DNA from: Impatiens glandulifera
Lineage: Eukaryota; Streptophyta; Magnoliopsida; Ericales; Balsaminaceae
DNA length: 64,000 nt
NCBI RefSeq assembly: GCF_907164915.1
Contig: NC_061869.1
Span: 10,961,721-11,025,720, forward strand
Reading direction: 5' to 3'
Numbering within the stretch: the stretch's first letter is position 1; every line of letters starts with the position of its first letter. A program made the translations under genes and the position numbers. The notes under the pieces are model-generated. The model was not told the origin of the DNA, made no database searches, and saw only the letters and a program-made list of their open reading frames with translations. Below, in pieces: positions 1-11,720 of the stretch.

Positions 1-2459
1 CCGTATTATGGTTTTCCCAAGTCAATATCCATTTATTTAGTTTTATTTTTATCTCAATATCCATTTATTTAGTTTTATTTTTATCTCTCCACCACTAGTT
101 TTCTAGATTTGCCTATCAATATCTTTTTTTTCTTCTCTCCACCACTTCTTACAAATAAAACAAATAAATTAGAATTATTAAATATTATTTTATTTTACAT
201 ATTAGTTTATTAACAATAAAAAATAAAATATATTTTTTAATAATACATTAAATCATTTAAAATTCAAACATATTTATCAAACTATTATTTACTTTATATT
301 ATTAAAAATTGTTCGAAAGTTATTTTGGGATCTAATCGTTACAATATTATTCCCCAAAATAATTTTATTTTTCAATTCTCGTGCAATGAGCTCGTATATA
401 ATTTTAAAAAATATTTTTGTAGGCTCGAGATTTTTTTTAAAAAATAAAAATTAGAGATCGAAAATGAGTGTCTACAAATAGAAAGTCAAACTATCATGAA
501 TGCATCTTTTGGAGTGATGACTTTTAATGCCTATATGCAATGAAAATGTTGTGCACATTAAGCCTAATCAACTATGTGCTCGTTGTGATGCTTTCAATCA
601 ATCAATCTATTTTTGGTTTGTCATGAATAACCTGTAAATCTCAAAACATGGTTAAGAAGAAAAGTTACATTAATCAATGACCCATGTCGTCATATATGCA
701 TACCTAAGAGGATATAAACGCACACTTTTCAACTCTTCTTTTATTTAAAATGAAAATATTTAAAAGTGGGGGTTAGTAGTAAACAAGATAAACAGTTATG
801 AGAATTCAACCCTCGTCCTAGCCATAAAATGTTTTGCAAAGTATAAGAAAAAAATTACGTCAATGGATAAAAAAAATCGAGTCTTCTTTGAGCTCATCAT
901 TTCCTCGTCATTTAGTCTTTCATCTTCTTTGTTTTTTTGGCTGCCTCTTGTAGAAACTTAGCCATAAATGTCGAACTCTTTTGTCGAAACCTTCATCGTC
1001 TTCGTTTCTCTACACTTAGAAGAGTAAAAGGTATATGGTCTATGGTTGATCATGAACTTTATGACTAAGCTATTTCCTCAAAGGGCGTTATCTCACTTCA
1101 CTTGAACATCTTGTGGTTTCCGGCGTGGTTATATCGATCAGAACGACAAATCGAAGAGTCATGGGAGTAGTGTCCAGTTTATTGTCTAAGTGAAATCATA
1201 AGAGAAAGTTTGATCCACACATTTAGAAAAATTAGGAAAGAAAAATATTTTGCGTATTTAAATTAATTTTAGAGATTCTGTTTTCGGTTCGGTACTTGAT
1301 TACACTTAATAAAGGGCTCTAGTGCTATGACTCACGTGCCTAACACATGATAGTCTCTACCTTAAACTTTTGGAAATTAAAAAAAAAATATTGTTCTATA
1401 ACTTATTTAATCATAGAGCATGCATCTACAGGTAATCCAAACATAAATATTAGTCTAGTTTTATATAATTATGTTTTCGAATATGCATCTATGTCATGGG
1501 TCTTGAATAAAAAATAAAAAATTTGTAATATTTGTAAACGAATGGAAAAACAAATATACCTAAAAAAGAAAAAAGTAAATGACTTAGTTTAAAAGGAAAA
1601 TAGAATCTAAAAAATATCCATATTCAAGTTTATTATTTGTATATATTTTGGTTTTTATTAGAACTCTTTTTTTGTTATAATTTAGTACATGATTTGGGGA
1701 TTTTTATTTTTTTTGAAAATTCACCTAACACTCTTCTAGGTTTATTTTTTTAATTGTGAGTGAAGATGTGCCTTAATATCTCTCATTTTACAACGAATCC
1801 CAAATCAAAATATATTTGGAGTCTCATCTTGAGTGTGGTTTTTTCGATCATTTCAAACGAAGACCGATTTTCCTTATATTTCCTTTTGCAAAGATTATAA
1901 ATTATGCACTTGAAACCGTGTTCTCACGGTTATTTGGAAAGAATATTTTGTGCAAAAGAAATTTTCTACACAAACATCATAGTTAAATTTGGAAATAAAT
2001 GAAATATAACCTAAATCTATCAAAATCAAACAACTTCACAAATAAATCAAACAAATTATAATCTTCATTGAATAATTTAAAAATTACAATTAGCCTAAAG
2101 AAAATTCAGAGCCAATAACTTTATAGTAACAGAAATTCGTAAAAACCAGTATAGTTATCAAACAAGAAAAACCGAATTCATAATTGATTTATTTATATAG
2201 GTGAAGTCCAGCACCAAACAACTAACAAGTTGTAACATGCATATACATCATCTTCAAAGTTAAAAGTTCATGTTTTGGATTCTAAAACACAGCAAAAATG
2301 GCCATTATATGAGTCTGGAGCGGGGGAGCATGGAGCATGTATGCAGCAGCAAGGGAAATATCAATTAGCCTAAATAAATATTAAGTCTCTTTGGGAGATG
2401 TCCAAAAGTCGAAATAATATTAGGGTTTATTCGTTACTAGCTGTTTAAAAACTCTATTT
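1..2459. other. AT-rich non-genic DNA, duplicated
   Basis: I see no gene, RNA gene or recognisable transposon in these 2.4 kb. The stretch is repeated at 56757-59210, so it is the far 3' flank of the MMP1/MMP4 duplication unit. A few short open frames occur, but they are interrupted at different points in the two copies and show no protein-like composition. Confidence 0.6.
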
Positions 2460-2990
2460 CAATTTTTATAGATCAAGATAAAGCAATACATTCTCCATAT
2501 GAAAGATGATCGGTAAAATCAACACCAATTTTAAATAATCTAGAAATCTTACAAGTAAGAAAACAAATAAAGCGAACGAGAGAGAGAAATTTTTGTTTAC
2601 CAATGGGAGAGAGCGAGATTTTTGGATGGAATAGACGAGATTGGCGAAGCTCTTCAAATCCTCCTCCGATTGGCAGCGGCTGCGGATCTTGAACGGCGGT
2701 GGCTGCGAATCGCGAATCTTGTAAAAGGCGGAAAAAGAGATTGAATGAAAGAGATAAGCTGGGGAGAGGGGAGGCTCTCGACCTGTAAATGGTTTTAATA
2801 GGAAATAATGATCGGTGTGGGAACCAATCGCTAGTATCACTTAAGTAAATAGCGATGGTCAATGTACCCATCGCTAGTATATATGTAATTGTGGTGGGTC
2901 ATTATACCGATAGCTATTATATTTGAGTTATATTTTTATGACCATGTGCTCATGGGTTCGAGTCTCATGGTGAGAGTTAGTTTAAATGTT
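2460..2990. repeat. Interspersed repeat with AGCGATTGGT-type motifs
   Basis: A moderately GC-richer segment is followed by short alternating motifs of the type ATAGCGATTGG / CAATCGCTAGTA. Related copies lie at 59220-59740 (block B) and 17937-18210. The third copy continues into a tract ending with a CACTA-like terminus at 18973, so this is probably a subterminal piece of a non-autonomous DNA transposon. Two overlapping open frames on the minus strand, of about 124 and 132 codons, start and stop differently in block B and are not convincing genes. The terminus itself is not visible here. Confidence 0.5.
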
Positions 2991-3164
2991 TTTTTTACTA
3001 TTTCCAATAAATCTAGTAACATTTTTCTTTTTAAATCACAAATTCTAATTTCTTTATTATAAATAATGCTGTTATATTATTTAAAGAAATATATATATAT
3101 ATATATATATAATATTTATTTATTTAATTCAAACAAAATAAAATGCAGAATAAAATATTCCCAA

Positions 3165-4094
3165 CTAGTAACGAAAGTTGTTGTACAATGCGTTAATTGC
3201 GTAGATATCATCATCTTGTAATTTTCTTCTGATAAACCCTGGTCTTGTATATGCCCACATTACGGCAGAAGGATCCCTACTATGCATAAGACCAAGAACG
3301 TGTCCAAGCTCATGCAACGCAACTGTTTCAATGTCCATTTCCCAAGGCCTTGTTCCGTTCGACCAAGGAACGTCTGCCCTGAAATGGAGCTTTCCGCTAG
3401 GGGGAAGTTGTGCGTAAGCCACTATTCCTGAGTGCTGCAGAAATGGGTAATAATCCTCACTAAGGTAACTAGTGAAACTTATTTGAATATCTGTATTTCT
3501 ATAAGCACTCCTTATAAAATTGAACTTCGTGACCTTTTGCCAACTGTTAAACGCATAAGTAATTGGATTAATAGCGTCTGATCGCATTCCGGCTGCTAAA
3601 TACCAGGATAGTCGGAGTTTCGACCACCTTCGTTTTCCATACATGTAGAACAAACCACTTTTATAAGGATCCCGAACTAACTTCACCCCGTGTTTGATGA
3701 GACATCCATTAACCAAATCAGGGAAGCCGCACCGAGGTTTAACCATTAGTGACAAAGTTTTCTCGTCTAAAATCCCCGAAACATTGAGATGAAAAAACTG
3801 TTGAAATTTTTTAATTGCTTTCTCCATGGCGTGATCCAAAATATTAGAGTCGTTCGATGTGGAACTACTCGTTTGGAAACAACCATCCTTGGAGGGACCA
3901 AAATAACCATATTTTGAAAGATAATTTTTCACTTGATCAAGCTTCTTAACTTTGTCACCTTTCTTGGAACCCAATAAATGTTTCATAGAGTTGAAAGATA
4001 ATAATGGATTATTATTAATAGATGATGATTGGACAACTAAAAACAAGTCCAAGACAAAGAGTAACAAAAGAATACATATTTTGACCATATTCAT
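3165..4094 (-). CDS. MMP1, plant matrixin (matrix metalloproteinase-like)
   Basis: Predicted secreted zinc endopeptidase of 309 residues in one exon, as is usual for plant MMPs. In order: hydrophobic signal peptide (about 1-23), propeptide with a peptidoglycan-binding-like fold (about 45-118), cysteine switch PRCGFPD at 120-126, and a catalytic domain with zinc motif HELGHVLGLMH at 261-271. The start is the ATG that places the signal peptide at the N-terminus; it lies 57 bp after a TATA box. Oddities: the Met-turn reads SAVMWA where the family has proline. The structural-zinc region reads SED and AYA in place of the usual HGD and AHA. There is no C-terminal GPI-type tail, so it is more like the short secreted soybean type. 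It differs from MMP4 at about nine residues. Fold and peptidase family are clear; activity is uncertain. Confidence 0.9.
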   Translation of the reverse strand: MNMVKICILLLLFVLDLFLVVQSSSINNNPLLSFNSMKHLLGSKKGDKVKKLDQVKNYLSKYGYFGPSKDGCFQTSSSTSNDSNILDHAMEKAIKKFQQFFHLNVSGILDEKTLSLMVKPRCGFPDLVNGCLIKHGVKLVRDPYKSGLFYMYGKRRWSKLRLSWYLAAGMRSDAINPITYAFNSWQKVTKFNFIRSAYRNTDIQISFTSYLSEDYYPFLQHSGIVAYAQLPPSGKLHFRADVPWSNGTRPWEMDIETVALHELGHVLGLMHSRDPSAVMWAYTRPGFIRRKLQDDDIYAINALYNNFRY

Positions 4095-4150
4095 GTTTGT
4101 GATTTGATTTGTTACTTAGTTCTTGATTTTTGTTTCACGATTTGTTTATG

Positions 4151-4160
4151 CATTTTATAG
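4151..4160 (-). promoter_or_regulatory. TATA box of MMP1
   Basis: The minus strand reads CTATAAAATG, 57 bp upstream of the MMP1 ATG. The same sequence at the same distance precedes MMP2, MMP3 and MMP4. Confidence 0.7.
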
Positions 4161-4476
4161 ACATTTGTTTTTCATCTAAATATTGTGTTAATCTTATGTA
4201 TAAATTTATTTGATCTTAATATTATAAATTTCACTATTTTATCGATTCTAAAATAGTTAAAAGCTATTAAATATTAGAGTAAATAAAAATCTTTTCTCTC
4301 TTTTTAAAAATATATTAAATGATATTATAACTGGACAACTGCATGTATAAAAAAACAAGAATTATACACAACATAATATTTTATATTAATTGTGTTAAAC
4401 TATATAGATGAACTATGTCATGAAAGTTAACACTACACTTACAAATTTTTATTTTTATTAAAATAAAAAAAATTAC

Positions 4477-5588
4477 TATTTCTGGCACGACCCCTGGTAC
4501 GAAACCAGTCTATCATCCACAAGGAGAAGTTTCAAAATACCCGCATCAGAAGGGACTGCACAGAAGTGAAAATAAGAGACATTAAAGACGGGAATTGGGA
4601 CTCACTCTTGAGAAGAAATCCAGAAGGACAGAGGATACTTGATCATATAAATAACATACAACTACACGACAGACCAGATATTCATGAATGGAAAACTGAG
4701 GACAATGGGAAGCTGGTATCGAATAAAATATGGGAGGTAACCCGGGAAAAAATACAGAAAGTTGAATGGGCTCCTCTTATATGGTCAACGAAGATTATCC
4801 CTAGACACCAGTTGAGGACAATGAAAAGCTGGTATCGAAGAAAATATGGGAGGTAACCCGGGAAAAAGCACAGAAAGTTGAATGAGCTCCTCTTGTATGG
4901 TCAACGAAGATTATCCCTAGACACCAGTTCATCCTATGGCTCGCCTTCTAGGAAAGACTCAGCACTCGTGATCGTATCAGCAAGTATATGAGCATCCCAG
5001 ACACGAACTGTCTTCTATGTAGAGGAAATGAAGAAACAATAGATCACCTATTCGGGAGTTGTTGTATTGCTTCAGAGCTTTGGGACAGATTCTATAAAAG
5101 TCTGGAGCTGATCAGTTTCCCGAGCGAATGAAATGAAATCAAATATGCAACATTATTCAAAGCCAAGGGAAATAGATTTGCAACAAGTGTGTTCAAGTGC
5201 GGCTTTGGAGCAGTGGTGTATAACATTTGGCAAGAACGAAATGCAAGGGTATATGGAAGAACCCGCAAGAGCGTTGAAGAGTTATGGAAAAATATTGTAT
5301 CGGATTGCAGCGCTCTCGCGGAACGTGGACAAGAATTCCAAGCACGGAGCAGAACTGGAATATCTGTAAGAACTGAAATTTACCGTTTTTTAAACTCACT
5401 AGATTTGAAAGCATTGTGATCAGATAATTCATTTACGTTTTTAGTTTTTTAGCTTTTATTCAGAATGTTACGACTTCAAAATCATTTTAGGCCTGTCTAG
5501 AATGATCTCTTAAACTCGTGAGTTTTTTTTCGATTTTTGGAAATTTTTAATGAAATAATGCTAAGTCGTTTTTCCAAAAATAAATTTT
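4477..5588 (+). mobile_element. 5'-truncated L1-type LINE
   Basis: This matches the 3' third of the LINE at 7643-14961 (zf-RVT-like segment and 3' UTR), with many stops, ending in the family 3' end TAATGAAAT...AAGTCGTTTTT plus a short A-rich tail. An 8-bp target duplication AAAATTAC lies at 4469-4476 and 5589-5596. The MMP2 and MMP3 flanks (for example around 38125-38140) show the unoccupied site. A 116-bp internal tandem duplication (4698-4813 and 4814-4929) is absent from the block-B copy at 61227-62210. Confidence 0.85.
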
Positions 5589-7079
5589 AAAATTACAACA
5601 AATCAAACCATAACATAAAAATATAAAACAAATATAAATAAACTAGTTAGAATTAAGCTAATTCAGAATGAAAATAAGGATGTGATCAGTAAATCAAATC
5701 AAATAAAAATCACACTCAATTTAAACTTTTAATCCAAATTATAATTAAATGTTAATGATTTAATTAATATTTATGTCTAATTAGAAAATTAAAGTAATAA
5801 TGTTATGACAAATATTCAATTAATTAAGGCATGGACTAAATGATTAACGCATGGACTATTCAATTAGCTTAGTATTGAATGTCATAAAACAATGAGACCA
5901 ATAATGTTAAGTAGTTATGGATTAAGTGAAAATGAATGAGCAATATTATTGTTAATGTGAATAAACGTTTAAATGATTCTATGGTTAATGTAAATAAACG
6001 TTTGAATAATGTTACGATAAACATTCTGCCAATTGATTAACGCATGGAATTGAATAGTCTAACTTTGCATTTCATCACATCAACATAAAACAATGAGACC
6101 ATTAATGTTAAGTACTTATGAATTAAGTGAAAATGAATGAGCAATATTTATCATGTAAATCAACGTTTGAATGATTTTATGGATTGTTTAATTCTCATCA
6201 ATTTATTGTGTAGAAATTATGAGATTAATGGGGGGTAGTTAATGATTTTTTTTTAGAAATCAGCCTTGTTAAAATTATTTTGGTCATTATTAAAACCAAT
6301 TAATTTTAATTTTTAGGGTTAAATAAATAATTTTGTGAGATGAAATGAGTACCTCATTTCATTCTAAATTATATATTTTAATCATTGATTTTTTTTTTCT
6401 AAAACTATTTTAAGATAAATAAGTACAACATTTATCTCAAATAATTTTATTTTATTATTTTGTCCCTTAATTATTTAATCTTTAAATATTACAATAATTA
6501 GGTAATTAAGTGTTTAAATTGGGTTTTTTCCATGGTATTAATTATTTTAATTTTATTTATTCAAATTAATTATTTTTAATTTTATAAATTGGTGTGTATA
6601 TTTTTATTGTTTACAAGAGAGTTTTATTATATCCAGAGTATTATTTGATAAAAATTGGTACACTCGTATTGCTTTTGGAAAATTCAAGACGTGAGTTAGA
6701 ACGACATCGAATGGTTGTCTCTTTGAGTATTTTTTTACTTTGTAGTGTTCCGATATATCTAATAGAATTGATACATTTATGCTCTTATTTTTAACCATAA
6801 TAATGAGAGTCTGAGTGAACAATAAATGGTGATTTCAATATCTCAACTATCTAAATGAGAGAATTTTTTTTAGTAACAGGTGTATATCTCATCGAAACAA
6901 TTTTGTTCTCATATATATGACTAGAAAGGAATAATGTAAGGTGAACAAGATCATATCTTATCTTGTATGGATGAGAGCAAAAACGGTCATCATAATTGAA
7001 CGCTCTCTAGTTGTTGATTCTCTTTATTTTTTTAACCATTTCTATTAATTCCTTTCATGGAATACGGCTTGTTTTGCTA
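5589..7079. other. AT-rich MMP1 upstream flank with a partial tandem repeat
   Basis: No gene was seen. About 5811-6009 and 6010-6190 are imperfect copies of one another, sharing a run around ATAAAACAATGAGACCA. About 6028-7118 is missing from block B. Short open frames at 6594-6822 are AT-rich and not protein-like. Confidence 0.5.
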
Positions 7080-7270
7080 AAAAAATGAATTAGTGCTTCC
7101 TTAGTGGTATTGGCATACTCCACATTTTCTTTAGACATAATAAATAAATTATTCGTAAAATATATGTGTGTGATATTTGCATCCTGTAATATGGGTGAAA
7201 GATAAATGGTCAACTTTTTAATTGTATATTTGAAAACGCAATAAAAATCTCTATGATAAAGAAAAAAGAA
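7080..7270 (-). pseudogene. LINE reverse-transcriptase fragment (antisense)
   Basis: Read on the minus strand, this is a decayed piece of a non-LTR retrotransposon reverse transcriptase around the F/YxDD active-site box, followed by a helix-like SKENVE segment. The block-B copy (62680-62830) is better preserved and reads FANDLFIL. It comes from a LINE related to, but not the same as, the neighbouring insertions. No ends or target duplication could be recognised. Confidence 0.6.
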
Positions 7271-8415
7271 TAATTGATGTTTTCATCTCCATTCTCTACG
7301 TGACTTCAGGACAACGCAAAGCATTTTTTTAATCAAATAAACTTCATAGTCAAAAAAGATTATCAATAACTTTAACAATTATAAAGGTGTGTGCTAAATT
7401 TTAAAAAAAAATGGCTTCATGCAGAATTCGTGAACAACATATAAAATGTTATAAACAAAAATGATTCAAAAAAATTCACAAACATCTACATAACATAATT
7501 AGAAAAATAAACGCTAAACCATGCTAACAAGAACATCATATTAGTATTAGTGTATTTTGTTATGCTTATAATTTTTTTTATGTGTATTAGATCTATTTAT
7601 ATTTTGAATTTTTATGTGTAATATTTAATAATAGTGAATTTGGCTATCGATTTCTATTAGAAGCTTATGGGTACAAGAAAGCAGCATCAAAGTCACCTGA
7701 CACTACAACAAAACATACTTCCAACAACCCTTATATGCCAACCCTTAATAAGGGTTGGTAAAAATAAAAAGAAAAAAACTTTTGTCAACCTTTATATTTA
7801 TACCATCACCTTTATTATTTTTATAAAAAATTTGTTAAAACTTTATAATTTCATTATTCTAAATTTTAATATTTTTATGTTTTTTTTAATTTTATAAATA
7901 ATTTATTTCATTATTTCAATTTTTTAAAATTTAAATTAACTTAAAATTTTATTAATATTAAATATTATTTTTTATATAACATAATTATTAATTTATTATA
8001 GAATTATTAATTTTTTTTATTAATATCTGTCTTTTATTTAATTATTTTTTAAATTAAATTTAATTAAATTAAAAATAAAAAATAATATAAATTAAAAATA
8101 AATTAATTAAACATTGTATTATATTTAAGAATACATATTTATCTTATATATTTTTTTTTTATTAATAATCAGTTTTTATAAATATATAGATAATCAAGCC
8201 CAATTCATTTGAAGTATTGAAAGACCAATTTTCTAACCTAATCAGATTAGATTTATAGAAAACCAAGCCCAATTCATTTTATTATTGAAAGACCAATTTT
8301 CTAAACTAATTAGTTTGTCGCAACCAGTTCGTCCGTAGCATCCGCCAGTTCGGTGTTATTTTTACTCACTGAACATAGTTGCTTCAATTCTCTCTCCAAA
8401 CTCTCAGCGGATCTA

Positions 8416-9190
8416 ATGGTGGTTAAGATGATGAGATGGCGGTCGTCCCTTCTATCGAAGAAATTCGAAGTTAGGTTAGTCGTTCGTAGGTACAATCCGG
8501 AGATTGTACTAGAATCGGAGGAATCGTAGGGGATGACGATGAAGATCAGGTGGAAAGGAACTAAGTTTGCCCTAAGTCCGTTCCCACGAACGGTTAAGAG
8601 GAATTTCACTAAGGAGGGAAGGATTGGAGAAAATAGTGTCGTATATTGGGAGGAAGAGTTTCAATCTGCATGTGGTATTTCTGGTTACAAAACAATATTT
8701 TCCATCCTTGGGAGATCTCTTTGACATTGTTGAATGTGAGTTATTTTGTTTTTTCTTTATATATAGTTATGGAATCCTGTTGAGAATATGAAATTTATGC
8801 ATATTTTTCTGGAATCAGAACTCGAATTGAGGGAAGAAGAATAAGGTGTTTATTGTGGAAACAACATGATTGAATCTTTCTGAATTTGCTTCTAAAGCTG
8901 ATGAGAATGGATTTGATCTTAATATCCCTGTTCCACTTCATCTGATCAATGTAGTTCACTTTTGGTAGGTCTACCTGTTTTTTTTAAATCTTTTTCAAGC
9001 ACTTTTGATTAGGTACTAGATTTATGAAGTTCATTTTTACTGAAGATATCACTCAGTTTGTTGGAGCTGAGAACCATTCAAGATTCAGCAGATTCAATTC
9101 ATAAATTCTTCAATTGTTGATTCTCTGGCATTATTCACACCATCTAGATCGGTGTTATCTGTAAATCACTCTCCTACTTACGGTAATCAT
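8416..9190 (+). pseudogene. Captured NT-C2 (EEIG1/EHBP1-type) gene fragment
   Basis: The first exon (8416-8735) begins MVVKMMRW and contains VRLVVRR, IRWKG and TVKRNFTKE, which I recognise as the N-terminal C2 (NT-C2) domain of plant EEIG1/EHBP1-domain proteins. It ends at a GTGAGT donor at 8736. A second exon-like piece (about 8825-8945) reads on through LNLSEFASK and FDLNIPV. A third (about 9050-9170) reads ELRTIQDSA. The exon order and intron remnants show that genomic DNA, not a processed transcript, was captured. It is dead: codon 38 is TAG (8527-8529), there is a frameshift near 8690, and exon 2 contains further stops. The family assignment is from recognised motifs and has not been checked by alignment. 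Confidence 0.75.
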
Positions 9191-11039
9191 TCAATCTCCT
9201 TATCAACTAGTTCAATTTTGACCTTTTCCCATTCCATATCTATATATATTGAATTTCGTTCGCACATGCAGATCATTCAGTCATATACTTCAGAATTCTA
9301 TTTCTATTGTTGTTGTTGTGTTTGCCTATGATGAGAGAACTCATCCTCTATATGAGGCTGAATTTTCTATGAATAATGTTGGAAGATGAAGTTTATGCAG
9401 CATGTTCTATTTATTTGATTGTATTTAACGATTATATTGAATGTATGAATCTGATTCATCTTTCATGTTCTGTAAGCTATATATTTTTAGCATATATGCA
9501 AGTCTTGAAGTGATTGCTTGTTTATTCTATTTGCTTTGGTGAGCATATGTTAAGAACATATAGGAAAATGAAATGGGCATTGTTTGGAGTGATCAATCTA
9601 GCAGTAGAACTCCAAACACGATTCATAATTTTAGTTTAAGCATATGATATTATCTTTTGAACTGTTGTCTGTTTTGGTAATTCATTAGGATTATGTTCAT
9701 CAAGTAAAGCATGGTCTCTTTTTTTTCCTCTCACTTGTGTGTCTTTCATCTATCTTTGCAAACTTATGGATGTATCTTGTTTGATTCACATGCCTAGTAT
9801 TTCTGAGGAGGCCATTTGCTATCATTGCTTCTACTCTCATGGCACTGAGCATAGCAATCTTAAATGATAGGTAAGTCCATGTATATATCAAAATTACTGT
9901 TTTTCTATTTGTTTTTGTTCTATTCTAAACAATCACATTTTTATACTCAAATCATATTATGACATTAATTTCTTAGTGGAATCTAACTATATATATTATA
10001 CAAATCTAATTAAGTTGAGATATTGTTTGCAGCTCACTTTTCTAATTAAGTTTATGAATTAAAAATTGTACTTATATATTCCTTATAATTTCTTATGGCC
10101 CATATATATACAAATAGTTGTTGGTAGTTGGTTTTATATACATATGTAGGAAGCTTTAAAATTGGGCTTTAGTCATGATCTATACATACAATGTAAACCA
10201 ACTATAGTTAGTGAGTGTTTCGTAGATCAGACCATTCTATTGGAATGAAAGAGACGTTTCATCCCAAAATAGAAAAGACCAAAGAACACATAGAATTCTG
10301 CAAAACAAAATATAATAAAATGAAAGATGAGTGAACTTTTTATATGTATTGATTGATTCTCAAAGTCAATGTGAATGACAAAATGTACATTATGGATGAC
10401 AGATGATCAACGGAAGAAAAGTGAAATGAATAATATAACAATTGAAAAAGATTCAGCCTAATGTGGGTGGAGAAGAAATGAGATTGTAAAATTCCCTACT
10501 ACTGATCACAATCCAAAGGATGAAAGCATCCAAACTAGCTAGCAAGCAAGTTTAAGCTTCAATATTGATAGTTTTAATTTTATTTTGAAGAATAATAATA
10601 ATGTAGATTTTTTGTTCATATATACAGTTAGGTAATAAAAATTAACAATTTAACAAATTTTGTTCTGTATTCAATCTCTAATTAATAGATGCATGCATTC
10701 ATGAATTTCTTATCATGAATCTTTGGAATAGAAATATAAATCTTAAATCCTAGCTTTATATATATATGCATGGCCTGTAATTTTCAATTAACTAATTACT
10801 AAGGGATAAAGGGTATTGTGATCGTTTCACATCCTTGCAAGTAGTAATTACTTCATTCATTAAATTAGCAGAGTATTCTTTTTCCAAATTCCAATTTCAT
10901 TCATCTACCCACTAATTACTTAAGAAACAAATGGAGGAGTTGAGAAGACTTTTACTATTATTTATTTATTTATATATATATATTTATATATATATACATA
11001 TACATGCAGACCATCATCATATCATTATCAGCTTTCATC

Positions 11040-11720
11040 TACCAAAGTTAAGCACGCCTTAAGGATCCAAGAAGAGGAAGAATGAGAATGAATCTCCTTT
11101 GTATGATCATGGAAATGACACTCATCAAAGTGAAAACTCTCTTAAGTATTTCATATTTGGTAATTTCTTTATTTATTTCTCATGTCTCTTACATTTTCTC
11201 TTTTACATATATTGGACTCTATTATAAAATTCCAGCAGATAAAGACAAAGTTATGTGTTTAGAGGTGGTTGCTGAGCAAGAAGATTCCTCCTTTTCAGAA
11301 TGAATTGATTAATTCATTGACTGCCTCTTTGATTGACTCCTCAACTAAGGAGGAAGATATATCAATTGGTACATAACTGTTATGATTTCCTTGTTGTCAA
11401 ACAATAAGTTTTCCTATTTGTCAAGCCAAATATGATTTTTTTACAGTTATGGTTAAGTCAGATGATGAAGTTGAGAATGTGATTGCAAAAGTCCATAATG
11501 GAATGGCTGAAAAAGGTTCAATGCTTTTACGAATCTTAAATGACATAATGACTTTTTTATTGTTATTTGTATAAAAGTTTAATGAAATTTATGTTTGAAA
11601 GTCAGGTGAAAAGGAAATTATTTCAGAGGTTGTTGCTGTGAAGGTGGAAGAGCTGTCTCTCTTTCCAAGTTTGGTACCAACTGTGGAGTTTATTACATCA
11701 AAAGTGGAAGTGAGGTGAAT
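11040..11720 (+). pseudogene. Possible second captured gene fragment, unidentified
   Basis: Several short stretches look like exons because they keep an open frame with ordinary amino-acid composition. One lies at 11064-11150 (rich in E, N, S, H), one at 11450-11520 (reads VKSDDEVENVIAKVHNG) and one at 11610-11710 (reads EVVAVKVEELSLFPSLVP). They are separated by AT-rich intron-like DNA. I do not recognise the family. They may belong to the same captured gene as 8416-9190 or to another locus. Confidence 0.35.

Larger units (their letters stand above)
1..7700. repeat. Segmental duplication, block A
   Basis: This stretch is near-identical, with small indels, to 56757-63259. It carries MMP1, the LINE at 4477-5588 and the left tip of a second LINE, in the same order and orientation as block B. 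The similarity is already present at base 1, so the left border lies outside the window. Differences from B include an extra ~33-bp tandem unit near bases 20-85, an additional ~1.1 kb (about 6028-7118) missing from B, and the CACTA element that follows at 7701. Beyond the CACTA element the match resumes at 12410. Confidence 0.93.

Noticed and set aside
2466..2871. Two overlapping minus-strand open frames of 124 and 132 codons
   Set aside because: They lie in an interspersed repeat, their ends differ in block B (59217-59615), and they show no family features.
2940..2985. tRNA-like B box (GGTTCGAGTC) near the AGCGATTGG repeats
   Set aside because: No A box, no cloverleaf and no target duplication seen. 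Not enough for a tRNA or SINE.
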